This document shows positions 34,588 through 43,205 of a stretch of 64,000 nt of DNA, piece after piece. Numbering within the stretch: position 1 is the first letter of the stretch; the number at the start of each line of letters is the position of its first letter. The notes beneath the pieces are model-generated. The model was not told the origin of the DNA. It saw nothing but the letters and a program-made list of their open reading frames with translations, and did no database searches. This stretch comes from Nonomuraea rubra (GTDB lineage: Bacteria; Actinomycetota; Actinomycetes; Streptosporangiales; Streptosporangiaceae). The position numbers and the translations under genes were made by a program. The stretch covers positions 12,259,001 through 12,323,000 of the forward strand of contig NZ_JACHMI010000001.1 in the NCBI RefSeq assembly GCF_014207985.1, read 5' to 3'.

Positions 34588-35384
34588 GGCTCGTGCTCGA
34601 ATCGCAGCTCCCGCTCCTGATCGTCATGCTCGTCCTGGGCACGGCGGCCAAGGCGGTCACCGTCGCCACGAAGGGTGAGCCAGGGGGCCTGTCGAGGCTG
34701 GGGCCCGCGGTGCTGGTGCCCGAGCGAGTCCAGGCCGCGGCCCTGCTGGTGTGCGCTGCGGGCGAGCTGGTGCTGGCCGCGGGGCTGCTGCTCACGACGC
34801 ATCCGCTGTTCCGCTGGGGCACGGTGGCGTTCTTCGCGCTGTCCACGTACGTGCTGCTCGAACTGCGCAGGCGGCGGCCCGACGCGGGGTGCGGCTGCTT
34901 CGGCGAGGTGAGCTCGGCGCCGGTCGGGCTGCGCTCGATCGGCAGGACGGTGGCGCTGACCGGGATGGCAGGGGTGTCGGTGTGGGCGCCGGTGCCGGGC
35001 TGGGCGGCGGCGCTCGCGCCGTCGTGGCTGCTCGCCGCTGGGGTGGCGGTGCTCGTGGCGCTGTCGCCCGAGATCGAGGAGCTGATCGACCGCGTACGGC
35101 ACCGCGCCCCCTGCGAGCAGCGCCGCGGCCCCGCCGAGTCGGTCGTCCTGTCGCGGCTCAGGTCGAGCGGCACCTGGCGGGCGCATCAGGGCGAGCTGGC
35201 CTCGGCCGAGCCGTACGACAGCTGGCGCGAGCTGTGCTGGCGCTTCTTCGCCTTCCGCAACCACGACGAGGACGACGTCGTCTTCGCCGTCTACCTGACC
35301 GGACGGCGCCCGGCGGTGCGGATGGCCGTGGTCAGCACGGAGGGCAGCGGGTCTCTGCCGGAATATACGGCAGTATCGGCCTGA
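34584..35384 (+). CDS. MauE/DoxX-like redox-associated membrane protein
   Basis: 266 residues from the GTG overlapping the previous stop. Four membrane helices in the first 150 residues with the CGCFG motif typical of MauE, which supports disulfide formation in partner proteins. The C-terminal 100 residues are soluble and unassigned (SYDSWRELCWRFFAFRNHDE). Translational coupling to the Cys-rich protein argues for a joint role. Confidence 0.82.
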   Translation: MRLVLESQLPLLIVMLVLGTAAKAVTVATKGEPGGLSRLGPAVLVPERVQAAALLVCAAGELVLAAGLLLTTHPLFRWGTVAFFALSTYVLLELRRRRPDAGCGCFGEVSSAPVGLRSIGRTVALTGMAGVSVWAPVPGWAAALAPSWLLAAGVAVLVALSPEIEELIDRVRHRAPCEQRRGPAESVVLSRLRSSGTWRAHQGELASAEPYDSWRELCWRFFAFRNHDEDDVVFAVYLTGRRPAVRMAVVSTEGSGSLPEYTAVSA

Positions 35385-35428
35385 CGCTATAGAGCCGTAT
35401 ACAACCCTCGACAGGCATGGCGATATGA

Positions 35429-35472
35429 CTCTATTGGGCTGTCTAGCTTCCCCACTAGACAGCCCAATAGAG
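35429..35472. terminator. Perfect 18-bp inverted repeat between convergent genes
   Basis: Arms CTCTATTGGGCTGTCTAG and CTAGACAGCCCAATAGAG, eight-base loop CTTCCCCA. Likely bidirectional terminator; arms are AT-richer than the surroundings. Confidence 0.75.
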
Positions 35473-35487
35473 GTCTAGGGGCGTCGC

Positions 35488-36669
35488 TCAGATCGGCTGA
35501 GCGCGCAGGAACTTCCCGAAGTGCGGCACCGTGAACGCGATCAGGCCGCGCTCGGCGCTGTAGATGAGACCCTTCTTGATCAAGCTGTCGCGGGCGGGCG
35601 AGAGGCTGGACGGCTTGCGCCCGAGCGCGTCGGCCACCTCGGCGGTCGGCACCGGCTCGTCGCCGATCTGCGCCATGGCGTGCATGTAGTCGCGCTCGGC
35701 CGGGGTGGCCCGCTCGTAGCGGCTGCCGAAGAACCCGACCGCCAGCTCCTCCTCGGCCTCCGGCGCGGAGACCTTGACGTCGTCGAGCGTGATCGGGCTG
35801 CGCGGGGCGAGATCCCAGGCGACCTTGCCGTAGGCCTGCACGAAGTACGGATAACCGTCGGCGGCCTCGTAGAGCGCGTCGAGCGCCTCCTGGGTGAACT
35901 CGACCTCCTCCTCGCGCGCCGGCAGGATCAGCGCGAGGTCGGCCGCCTCCCGGTCGAGCTTGTCGATGCGCGCGTAGCGGAAGAGCCGCTCGGAGTAGCT
36001 CTTGCTGGCCGACAGCACGCTCGGCAGGTGCGGCAGCCCGGCGCCCACCACGATCAGCGGCCCGCCCGTCTGCGACAGCTCGTGGCAGGCGGCGCAGAGC
36101 GCGGAGACGTCGGCGGGCTGCACGTCCTGCATCTCGTCGATGAACAGGGCGATGCCCACCGCCAGGTCGGTGGCCACGCTCGCGGCGTCGACGAACAGCT
36201 CGGTGAGGTCGATCTCCAGGTCGCCCGAGTCGGCGCGCCCGCGGCTGGCCGGCACCTCGATCCCGGGCGACCAGTGGGAGGTGCCCTTGGCCGCGGCCGG
36301 GTCGCGCATCGCGAACGCCTTGAGCACGCCGAGGAACTCCTCGATGCGCTCGGGCGCGCGGTGCCGCGGCGCCAGCTCGCGAATGGCCATGTGCAGGGCG
36401 GCGGCCACCGGCCGCCTGATCGACTGGTCGGGCCGGGCCTCGATCTTGCCCGTGCCCCACAGCCGCTGCATGGCCATCGACTTGAACGTGTTGAGCAGGA
36501 CGGTCTTGCCCACTCCCCGCAGGCCGGTCACGACCATGCTGCGCTCGGGACGGCCGCGGGCCACCCGCTCCAGCACGACCTCGAACTGCTGCAGCTCGCG
36601 ATCGCGCCCGGCGAGCTCCGGCGGGCGCTGCCCGGCGCCTGGAGCGTAGGGGTTTCGCACAGGGTCCAC
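35488..36669 (-). CDS. AAA-type ATP-binding protein
   Basis: 393 residues from the GTG at 36669, chosen because VDPVRNPYAPGAGQRPPELA is the usual N-terminus of this actinobacterial family; the frame stays open to 36774. P-loop GLRGVGKT near residue 48, Walker B ALFIDEMQD near 175, and a C-terminal winged helix (about 315-390, TAEVADALGRKPSSLSPARD). ORC/Cdc6-like or MalT-like NTPase architecture; role unknown. Confidence 0.8.
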   Translation of the reverse strand: MDPVRNPYAPGAGQRPPELAGRDRELQQFEVVLERVARGRPERSMVVTGLRGVGKTVLLNTFKSMAMQRLWGTGKIEARPDQSIRRPVAAALHMAIRELAPRHRAPERIEEFLGVLKAFAMRDPAAAKGTSHWSPGIEVPASRGRADSGDLEIDLTELFVDAASVATDLAVGIALFIDEMQDVQPADVSALCAACHELSQTGGPLIVVGAGLPHLPSVLSASKSYSERLFRYARIDKLDREAADLALILPAREEEVEFTQEALDALYEAADGYPYFVQAYGKVAWDLAPRSPITLDDVKVSAPEAEEELAVGFFGSRYERATPAERDYMHAMAQIGDEPVPTAEVADALGRKPSSLSPARDSLIKKGLIYSAERGLIAFTVPHFGKFLRAQPI

Positions 36670-36847
36670 GCTCTCGGACTTTATTGCCGGATATAGCGGC
36701 CGTCTTAGATTTGGGAAGAAAGTGCTACGGCGTGTCCGAGCAGGGGCGGGCGCAAGCACCGTCATCGGACACACCCCCTCTCACCAGGCCGAACCTCTGT
36801 TCGATTGCGGTACCTAGAACTGTAGCGCGGACTCGAACACTCATGCG

Positions 36848-37399
36848 ATGGTTTCGAGTAAAGATCTTTGCAACAGGCCGGAGCCCCCGGTGCGTCCAGG
36901 AGATGTGGAGTTCGACGATTTCGTACGGGCGCGGGGCCCGGCCCTGCTCCGGTACGGCTACGTGCTCACCGGCAACGCCGACGACGCGGCAGACCTGGTG
37001 CAGGAGGCGCTGCTCAAGCTGAGCGACTCCTGGAAACGGGTCCGCAACAAGGACAACCCGGAGGCGTACGTCCGCACGACCATGGCCAGGCAGCACATCA
37101 GCTGGTGGCGCGGGCGGCGCAGGGAGCACCTGACCGACGACCTGCCCGAAGGCTCGTACACCGACGTGCACACGTTCGGCGAGCTGTGGAAGGAGCTGGC
37201 CACGCTGCCGCGCAGGCAGCGGGTCGTCCTCGTGCTGCGGTACTACGAGGACCTGTCCGACCAGGAGATCGCCGAGATTCTCGGCATCTCGCGGGGAACC
37301 GTGCGCAGCCAGGCGTTCCACGCACTCAACGCGCTGCGCGTCAAACCGTCGGTACGCGAGTCCCTGAGCGGGTCTGTTCGGAAGGGGGAGCGGTCATGA
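36848..37399 (+). CDS. SigE-family ECF RNA polymerase sigma factor
   Basis: 183 residues. Region 2 at about 22-85 (ALLRYGYVLTGNADDAADLV) and region 4 at about 115-170 (LPRRQRVVLVLRYYEDLSDQ, EIAEILGISRGTVRSQAFHA). The stop overlaps the start of the following propeller-protein gene (ATGA), so the two are co-translated; that partner is a candidate anti-sigma factor. Confidence 0.92.
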   Translation: MVSSKDLCNRPEPPVRPGDVEFDDFVRARGPALLRYGYVLTGNADDAADLVQEALLKLSDSWKRVRNKDNPEAYVRTTMARQHISWWRGRRREHLTDDLPEGSYTDVHTFGELWKELATLPRRQRVVLVLRYYEDLSDQEIAEILGISRGTVRSQAFHALNALRVKPSVRESLSGSVRKGERS

Positions 37400-38565
37400 G
37401 AAGCGAGGACGAGCTGATCGGCGCGCTGCGGGCGGCCGGCGAGCACGCTCCCGACGACGGGGGCGACCTGCTGGCGGGCGTGGCGCTGCGCAGGCGGCGC
37501 AGGACCCGCCGGAGGGTGCGCGTGCTGGCGGCGGCGGCCGCCGTGGTGGTGCTGAGTGTAGGGATCAGGGGCGTCCTCCTGTCCGGCGGGGGCGAGGGCG
37601 ACCTGGCCACGACGCCGGCTCCGGAACCACCCACCCCGCGATCGGCCCCCGTGGAGGAGCTGTGGCCGGGCGCCGTCTTCACCCTGCCCATGGAGGCGCC
37701 CGACGGCGCGCGCCGCGTCCCGATGACCGGCATCAGCCCGACGGAGGTGCTGGTCCTGGCCTGGATGCCGAGGGAGAAGGCCCGGAGCAGGCTGGAGGTG
37801 TACGACTCCGCGGCGGGAAGGAGCCGGCTGGTCGCCGAGCTGCCGCGGTCACGGCAGTTCGTGATCCCGTCCGTGGCCGCCGACGGCAGGAACGTGGTCT
37901 GGCAGGTGTCCGCCGGCAAGTCCGTACGGGAGATCTGGACGGCACCGCTGGCAGGCGGCGAGGCCAGGCTGGTCACCGAGCTGACCGGCGGCCGCTCCGA
38001 CCTCGACGCGATCTCGGTCAACGACGACCAGGTCATCTGGTCGGAGCGGAGCGGCGGCGTCTGGCGGGTCCCCCTGGCCGGCGGCGCGCCCGACCGGATC
38101 GCCGCCGCGGACGGCCTGCACCTGCTGAGATGGCCCTGGGCGAGCGACGCCCCCGCCGGGCCCGACCTCGATGACCGCAACCAGACGGTGCTGGTCGACC
38201 TCACCCTCATCACCTCCCACGAGGTCGACAGCCTGCCGGAGGCCAAGGGGGTGCGCTGCGGCCCGCACTGGTGCCTCGGCCGCCGCGCGGGGGGCAGCTT
38301 CCTGCAGCGGATCAACGGAAGCGACCTGCGGGCCATCGACGGCGTTTTCGGGCATCCGAAGCCACTGTCGATGGCGCCGCTGCTCAACCGCTTCGTACCG
38401 CTGAAGAACGGCGTCCACGACGTCGCGACCGGCTCGACGGCCACGATCGAGGCCAGGACACTGGCCCTCGGCGCTGCGGGCGAGCCCAGCACGGTCATCT
38501 ACTGGAGCGAGCGGCGGGGCGCGTACGAGGTGCTGAACTTGGCAGCCGTCCCGTCCGCGCAATAG
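37396..38565 (+). CDS. Membrane-anchored beta-propeller protein, candidate anti-sigma factor
   Basis: 389 residues. Short cytosolic N-terminus (MRSEDELIGALRAAGEHAP) with an Arg cluster, one membrane helix at about 43-63, then an extracytoplasmic beta-strand body (IWTAPLAGGEARLVTELTGG, VWRVPLAGGAPDRIA) like a TolB/WD40 propeller. Its layout and coupling to the sigma gene fit an anti-sigma factor, though no ZAS zinc motif is present. Paralogue of the 39539 protein. Confidence 0.78.
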   Translation: MRSEDELIGALRAAGEHAPDDGGDLLAGVALRRRRRTRRRVRVLAAAAAVVVLSVGIRGVLLSGGGEGDLATTPAPEPPTPRSAPVEELWPGAVFTLPMEAPDGARRVPMTGISPTEVLVLAWMPREKARSRLEVYDSAAGRSRLVAELPRSRQFVIPSVAADGRNVVWQVSAGKSVREIWTAPLAGGEARLVTELTGGRSDLDAISVNDDQVIWSERSGGVWRVPLAGGAPDRIAAADGLHLLRWPWASDAPAGPDLDDRNQTVLVDLTLITSHEVDSLPEAKGVRCGPHWCLGRRAGGSFLQRINGSDLRAIDGVFGHPKPLSMAPLLNRFVPLKNGVHDVATGSTATIEARTLALGAAGEPSTVIYWSERRGAYEVLNLAAVPSAQ

Positions 38566-38576
38566 CGTTCGGGGCC

Positions 38577-39035
38577 ATGCGGACCTTCGCGAACATCGAT
38601 GAACTCAAGGCGGCCGTCGGCGAGAAGTTCGGCCCGACCGAGTGGCGCACGGTCACTCAGGAGCAGGTCAACACCTTCGCCGACGCCACCGACGACCATC
38701 AGTGGATCCACGTGGACGTGGAGCGGGCCAAGGAGGGGCCGTTCGGCGGCACGATCGCCCACGGGTACCTGACGTTGTCGTTGCTGCCGTCGTTCATGTT
38801 CTCCCTGATCAAGGTGGAGGGCATCGCGATGGGCGTCAACTTCGGCCTCAACAAGGTCCGCTTCCACACGCCCGTCCCCGTCGGCGCCCGGATCAGGGCC
38901 GTCGGCGAGCTCATCGACGTCAAGAACTCCCCCGCCGGCCACCTGTCCAGCCTGAAGATGACGATCGAGATCGAGGGCGAGAAGCGGCCCGCCTGCGTCG
39001 CGGAAACCCTCAGCCTGTACGTGCGCGCCCAATAG
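38577..39035 (+). CDS. MaoC family (R)-hydratase
   Basis: 152 residues, hot-dog fold. Catalytic hydratase motif FADATDDHQWIHVD with Asp/His dyad near residues 38-45, then GGTIAHGYLTLSLLP. Hydrates enoyl-CoA or similar thioesters. ATG at 38577 lies 11 bp after the propeller gene, between two sigma/propeller pairs. Confidence 0.92.
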   Translation: MRTFANIDELKAAVGEKFGPTEWRTVTQEQVNTFADATDDHQWIHVDVERAKEGPFGGTIAHGYLTLSLLPSFMFSLIKVEGIAMGVNFGLNKVRFHTPVPVGARIRAVGELIDVKNSPAGHLSSLKMTIEIEGEKRPACVAETLSLYVRAQ

Positions 39036-39074
39036 GCGTGCAACAGCCGGCAGCGTAAGACGCTCCCTGGGTTC

Positions 39075-39542
39075 GTGGAGGAATTCGACGAGTTCGTCCG
39101 GGCCCGGGGCGACGCCCTTCTCCGGTACGGCTACGTGCTGGCCGGCAACTCCGAGGACGCCGCCGATCTCGTCCAGGAGGCGCTGGCCCGCCTGGGTGAC
39201 GCCTGGCCCCGCGTACGGCAGAAGCACGACCCCGAGGGGTACGTCCGGACGACCATGGTCCGGCTGCACATCAGGTCGTGGCGGCGGCGGCACCGGGAGG
39301 ACCTGGTGGCCGCCGTGCCCGACCGCGGCGTGCCCGACCGCTACGGCGACGCCGACCTGTGGGCCGAGCTCCAGGAACTGCCCCGCAAGCAGCGGGCCGT
39401 ACTCGTGCTGCGGTACTACGAGGATCTGCCCGACCAGGAGATCGCCGCCATACTCGGCGTCTCCCGGGGGACCGTGCGCAGCCAGGCGGCCCGTGCCCTG
39501 GACAAGCTCCGGATCAACCGAGAGGCACGGGTGCTGCGATGA
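39075..39542 (+). CDS. SigE-family ECF RNA polymerase sigma factor
   Basis: 155 residues from a GTG at 39075. Region 2 (ALLRYGYVLAGNSEDAADLV) and region 4 (RAVLVLRYYEDLPDQ, EIAAILGVSRGTVRSQAARA) are close to those of the 36848 factor, pointing to recent duplication. Four-base overlap with the next propeller gene. Confidence 0.92.
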   Translation: MEEFDEFVRARGDALLRYGYVLAGNSEDAADLVQEALARLGDAWPRVRQKHDPEGYVRTTMVRLHIRSWRRRHREDLVAAVPDRGVPDRYGDADLWAELQELPRKQRAVLVLRYYEDLPDQEIAAILGVSRGTVRSQAARALDKLRINREARVLR

Positions 39543-40687
39543 GAAGCGAAGACGATCTCGTACTGACCATGCGGGCGGCGGCGCGGCAGGCCGCGCTTCC
39601 GGCGGATCTCGCGAGCGGGGTGGCAGGGCGGCGGCGCGCCCGGCGTACCAGGAAGCGTCTGGGCGTGGCGGTGGCGGCCGCGGCGGTGGTCGCCGTCGCG
39701 GGCGGCACGACGGCGGTGACGACGGCTCAGGAACGCGAGGTCGCCCCCGCCGTCATCAGTCCCGCCACCGAGGTGTGGCCCGAGGCCGTGCTGAAGGTGC
39801 CCGCGGACAGGCTGCCCATGACCGCGCTGAGCGCGCGCGAAGTGCTGACGTTCCGGAACAAACGGTTCGAGGTGTACGACGCCGCGACGGGCGGCACGCG
39901 CGTGCTCGGCCAGGTGCCGGCCGATCCGGTACGGGTGGCGGTGGGCGCCCGGCACCTCGCCTGGGCCGGGCCGGACCACACACTGTGGGTCATGCCCAGG
40001 GAGGGTGGCGAGGCCAGGCGCGTGGGCCGGGCCGCGTCCGACGTGTACGAGCTCGCGGTCACCGACGGCTTCCTCGCCTGGTCGGGCGAGCGGAGCGGCG
40101 TCCACCGGCTGCCGCTCGCGGGCGGCACACCGGAACTGATGCCCGGCGCGGAGAACCTGCGCCTGGCCTCCTGGCCGTGGGCCCACGAGTGGGACGCCGC
40201 CGGCAACGTGACCAGGATCGTCAACCTCGAAACGGGCGGCTCCACCGGCGTGGCGGTGCCCCCGGGCGCCGAACGGTGGCAGTGCGGCACCGAGTGGTGC
40301 ACGGGCCTGCTGGACGACCGCCTGATCGTCCAGCGGGTGGACGGGTCCGGGCGGCGGACGCTGCCGCCCATGCTGATGGGGTACGGCGTCTGGTGGCTGC
40401 TCGACGACCGGCACGCCCTGTTCCGCGTCTACGAACCGGACGTGCACAAGGCCGGCGTGCCGCTCGCCGCCGTGTACGACCTCGCCACCGGCGAGCTGGC
40501 CGGGGTCGGCGAGCGCACCCCGGGGGTCGAGGGCGGCGACGTGGGCCGCATCCAGGACTTTTCCCTGCTCTTCTGGGACGCCGGCGCGCGGTTCTACCAG
40601 CACTGCGCGGACCGGGCCTGCGAGATCAGGACGCGGGGCGGCGGCGAGGAGTACACCGTGCTCGACCCCGGGGCGATCAGAGAATGA
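39539..40687 (+). CDS. Membrane-anchored beta-propeller protein, paralogue of 37396
   Basis: 382 residues. Same plan as its paralogue: MRSEDDLVLTMRAAARQAAL, Arg-rich linker, one membrane helix (about 40-60), propeller-like body (HTLWVMPREGGEARRVGRA, VHRLPLAGGTPELMPG). Cys pair WQCGTEWCTG matches CGPHWCLG of the paralogue. Probably regulates the adjacent sigma factor. Ends overlapping the convergent small membrane gene by 11 bp. Confidence 0.78.
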   Translation: MRSEDDLVLTMRAAARQAALPADLASGVAGRRRARRTRKRLGVAVAAAAVVAVAGGTTAVTTAQEREVAPAVISPATEVWPEAVLKVPADRLPMTALSAREVLTFRNKRFEVYDAATGGTRVLGQVPADPVRVAVGARHLAWAGPDHTLWVMPREGGEARRVGRAASDVYELAVTDGFLAWSGERSGVHRLPLAGGTPELMPGAENLRLASWPWAHEWDAAGNVTRIVNLETGGSTGVAVPPGAERWQCGTEWCTGLLDDRLIVQRVDGSGRRTLPPMLMGYGVWWLLDDRHALFRVYEPDVHKAGVPLAAVYDLATGELAGVGERTPGVEGGDVGRIQDFSLLFWDAGARFYQHCADRACEIRTRGGGEEYTVLDPGAIRE

Positions 40688-40931
40688 TCGCCGCCAGGGC
40701 GGCCAGCCCGATCAGGCCGAGGTAGGCCAGCACGAGCCGGGTGTCCCGGAGGAAACACCTGCTCCGGGTCAGCCCCGCCCGCCGCGCCTTCCAGTACCCC
40801 GCGAACCCGAGCGCCGCGAACCCCAGCACCGCCCACGGCCCGAGCAGCCACCCCAGCAGCGCGACGGTCGCGTACACGCACAACCGGAGCGGATCGTACG
40901 GCTCCTTCTCCGGCGGGGGCGCGGCCGTCAC
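40677..40931 (-). CDS. Small membrane protein in the Lgt-like/radical SAM operon
   Basis: 84 residues from a GTG that overlaps the radical SAM stop (GTGA). Two or three membrane helices (about 18-45 and 64-84) with a basic loop between (ARRAGLTRSRC). No family recognised; probably an accessory of the two upstream genes. Confidence 0.7.
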   Translation of the reverse strand: MTAAPPPEKEPYDPLRLCVYATVALLGWLLGPWAVLGFAALGFAGYWKARRAGLTRSRCFLRDTRLVLAYLGLIGLAALAAIIL

Positions 40932-42445
40932 CGGGCCACCGCCGAGAGCCGCTGCCTGGACAGCTCCGGCCACGCCTGCACGGCGCAGAACGGCGCGCAC
41001 TGGTCCTGCTCGGCGCGGGTGCCCACGTGCACGCAGCACTGCGTGAGCCGCTCCTCGATCATCGTCGAGATGTCCATGAACGGTTTCACCGTGATCCGCA
41101 CGACCCGCTCGCCGAGCATCCTGCGCAGCTTCCTGCGCCGTCCGGGCAGCGCCGACGACGCGAGCGAGAGCAGGGTGGAGACGCCGAGGTCGCAGTTCTC
41201 GCAGATGGTCCGCCACAGGTCCCCGACCTGCGGGTGCGACAGCGACGACTGCTCGGAGAGCAGCCCGAGCAGCGACTCCTGTACGGCCAGGCGCAGCTCC
41301 TTCGGCAGCTCGCTGTCGGCGATGCGGTTGGAGACCAGGCCGAGGTTCTCCTTGAGCCGGTCGTGGCCGATCAGCGCGGTGAGCGAGCGCCACTGGCGGG
41401 CGTCGTCGCGGATGAGGTAGCCGACCGAGCAGCAGTGGGGGTGGGAGCAGGGCAGGGCGGTCAGGTCGCGCCAGGTCACCAGGCCGCCGGTCTGCGGGCC
41501 GAGGCGCTTGAGCACGCCGGTGTGGGTGAGGCGGTCGTTCGGGTCGATGGTGCCCGACCTGCCCGAGCCGAACTGGGGTTGCAGGGACACGCCGCCGACG
41601 TACGGGGTGTCGAGCGCGAGGCGTACGACGTCGCCGATCTCGCCGTCGTTCACGCCGAGGGCGGCGGTCATGACGAGGGTGGTGAAGATCTCGCGCTCGG
41701 ACAGGCGCTCGACGGCCTCCGCCTTGATCCTGGTCAGGTCGCCGCCCCGGTGGTGCCTGGAGGCGTCGGCCGATGTGCCGTCGTACTGGAGGTAGACCTC
41801 GACGCGCTCCCTGTGCTCGGTGAGGAGGTCGAGCAGGGAGTCGTCCCTGGCGAGGAGGACGCCGTTGGTGTTGATCAGGATGCGGGTGATCGGGCGGGCG
41901 CTCAGCTCGGCGAGCAGCGTCTTCAGCTCGGGGTGAAGGGTGGGCTCGCCGCCGCTCAGCATGAGGACGTCGAGCTTGCCGTTCTCCCGCCGCAGGCGCT
42001 GGTCGACGTTGGCCAGCACGTCCGGGACCGGGACGACGCCGGTCAGGTCGGGCGAGCTGCCGGCGAAGCAGGTGGGGCAGCGCAGGTTGCAGGTCTCTGC
42101 GATGTCCTCGAGGAGGATGCAGGTGTGCTGGGTCTGGAGCTCGGGCAGGCCATGGAGGTAGGCGGAGGGAATCGGCGCGAAGTTGCCGGTGGTGTCGGGG
42201 ATGTGCTGCTTGGTGGGGGCGGTCCATTCCTCCAGGTACTTCAGGATTTCCGGGTCTTCGTCGTACAGAGTCCGGATGAATCCGTGTTCGCGGCATCCGC
42301 GCTCCAGCCACACGCGGCCGTCGCGCTCGGCCAGATAGCCGCTCAGCCGCTCGACCTTGTCGAGGGCGCGGCCGTGGCAGCTCGGGCAGAACGCGTTGAC
42401 GTACCTGAGGATGCGGTCGCCCCGCAGGTTCATCCCTGCGCTCAT
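40928..42445 (-). CDS. Radical SAM protein, Tes-like
   Basis: 505 residues. N-terminal FCPSCHG (Cys20, Cys23) and CREHG (Cys51) look like a small metal site, then the radical SAM CX3CX2C motif CNLRCPTCFA (Cys119, 123, 126) and SGGEPTLHPE. Further Cys groups (CSHPHCC, CENCD, CCVHVG, CAPFC) suggest extra Fe-S clusters. This layout resembles archaeal tetraether lipid synthase (MJ0619 family), which couples lipid chains; a lipid role is inferred. An upstream ATG at 42466 overlaps the previous stop and is an alternative start. Confidence 0.78.
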   Translation of the reverse strand: MSAGMNLRGDRILRYVNAFCPSCHGRALDKVERLSGYLAERDGRVWLERGCREHGFIRTLYDEDPEILKYLEEWTAPTKQHIPDTTGNFAPIPSAYLHGLPELQTQHTCILLEDIAETCNLRCPTCFAGSSPDLTGVVPVPDVLANVDQRLRRENGKLDVLMLSGGEPTLHPELKTLLAELSARPITRILINTNGVLLARDDSLLDLLTEHRERVEVYLQYDGTSADASRHHRGGDLTRIKAEAVERLSEREIFTTLVMTAALGVNDGEIGDVVRLALDTPYVGGVSLQPQFGSGRSGTIDPNDRLTHTGVLKRLGPQTGGLVTWRDLTALPCSHPHCCSVGYLIRDDARQWRSLTALIGHDRLKENLGLVSNRIADSELPKELRLAVQESLLGLLSEQSSLSHPQVGDLWRTICENCDLGVSTLLSLASSALPGRRRKLRRMLGERVVRITVKPFMDISTMIEERLTQCCVHVGTRAEQDQCAPFCAVQAWPELSRQRLSAVAR

Positions 42446-42462
42446 GTCGTGACCTTTCGCTT

Positions 42463-43200
42463 TCATTCGAAGAGGGGGGTCTTTCGTGCGAAGAGGGGGG
42501 TGTAGTAGCCGCGCCGCCAGCCGTACCCGAGCCTGGCGGCGAGCAGCAGCATGCCCGGGATCAGGAACCACTGGGGTCTGGTCAGGTCCAGCCACACCGT
42601 CTCGTTGGCCCTGGTGAACTCGACGAGGAAGCGGAAGGCGGCGTACGCGGCGACGTACAGGGTGAACAGCTCGCCCGGACGGGTCAGCCGCTTGCGCGCC
42701 CACATGAGCGCGGCGAACGCGGCGAGCTGGAAGATGATCTCGTAGATGAACGACGGGTGCATCGCCTGACCCGTCAGGCAGCCCGGGCATTCCGGGGTCG
42801 TCGGCGGGGCGTGCACGCCCCAGGGCAGGTCGGTGGGCCTGCCGGGCGCCTCCGTCAGGTGGCATCCGATCCTGCCCACCGCCATGCCGAGCGCCACCGC
42901 CGGGGCGAACAGGTCGCCGGTCCGCTCCCGGTAGCCGATGATCCGCTTGGCCACCAGGACCCCGATGTACGCGCCGGTCAGGCCGCCCAGGATGCTTCGC
43001 GAGCCGTACAACCAGAGGGTCTCCAGCTCCAGCGTCTCCAGCCAGCCCGCCAGCCGCATCCCGATCGCGCCGCCCACCAGCGCGCCGGTGACGGCTATCA
43101 GGGACTGCTCGTTGAGCGCGCCCCGCCTGCGGGCCTCCCGTACGAAGACGACGGCCGCCACCGCCACGCCGAGGCCGACGAAGATCTCGTGATAGGGCAT
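42463..43200 (-). CDS. Divergent Lgt-like membrane protein
   Basis: 245 residues, about seven membrane helices. Overall prolipoprotein diacylglyceryl transferase fold: RSILGGLTGAYIGV, GMAVGRIGCHLTEAPGRPTD, LPWGV, HPSFIYE, FRFLVEF. However, the catalytic-region His of Lgt (SFHGG) is Leu here (SILGG), and the invariant Asn of GRxGN is Cys. So it may not be a classical Lgt. Stop overlaps an alternative start of the Tes-like radical SAM gene. Starts five bases after the upstream Pro/Gly-rich gene. Confidence 0.75.
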   Translation of the reverse strand: MPYHEIFVGLGVAVAAVVFVREARRRGALNEQSLIAVTGALVGGAIGMRLAGWLETLELETLWLYGSRSILGGLTGAYIGVLVAKRIIGYRERTGDLFAPAVALGMAVGRIGCHLTEAPGRPTDLPWGVHAPPTTPECPGCLTGQAMHPSFIYEIIFQLAAFAALMWARKRLTRPGELFTLYVAAYAAFRFLVEFTRANETVWLDLTRPQWFLIPGMLLLAARLGYGWRRGYYTPLFARKTPLFE

Positions 43201-43205
43201 GGCGG

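Noticed and set aside
42463..43200. Ordinary prolipoprotein diacylglyceryl transferase
   Set aside because: The fold matches but the His of SFHGG and the Asn of GRxGN are replaced, so I call it Lgt-like only.
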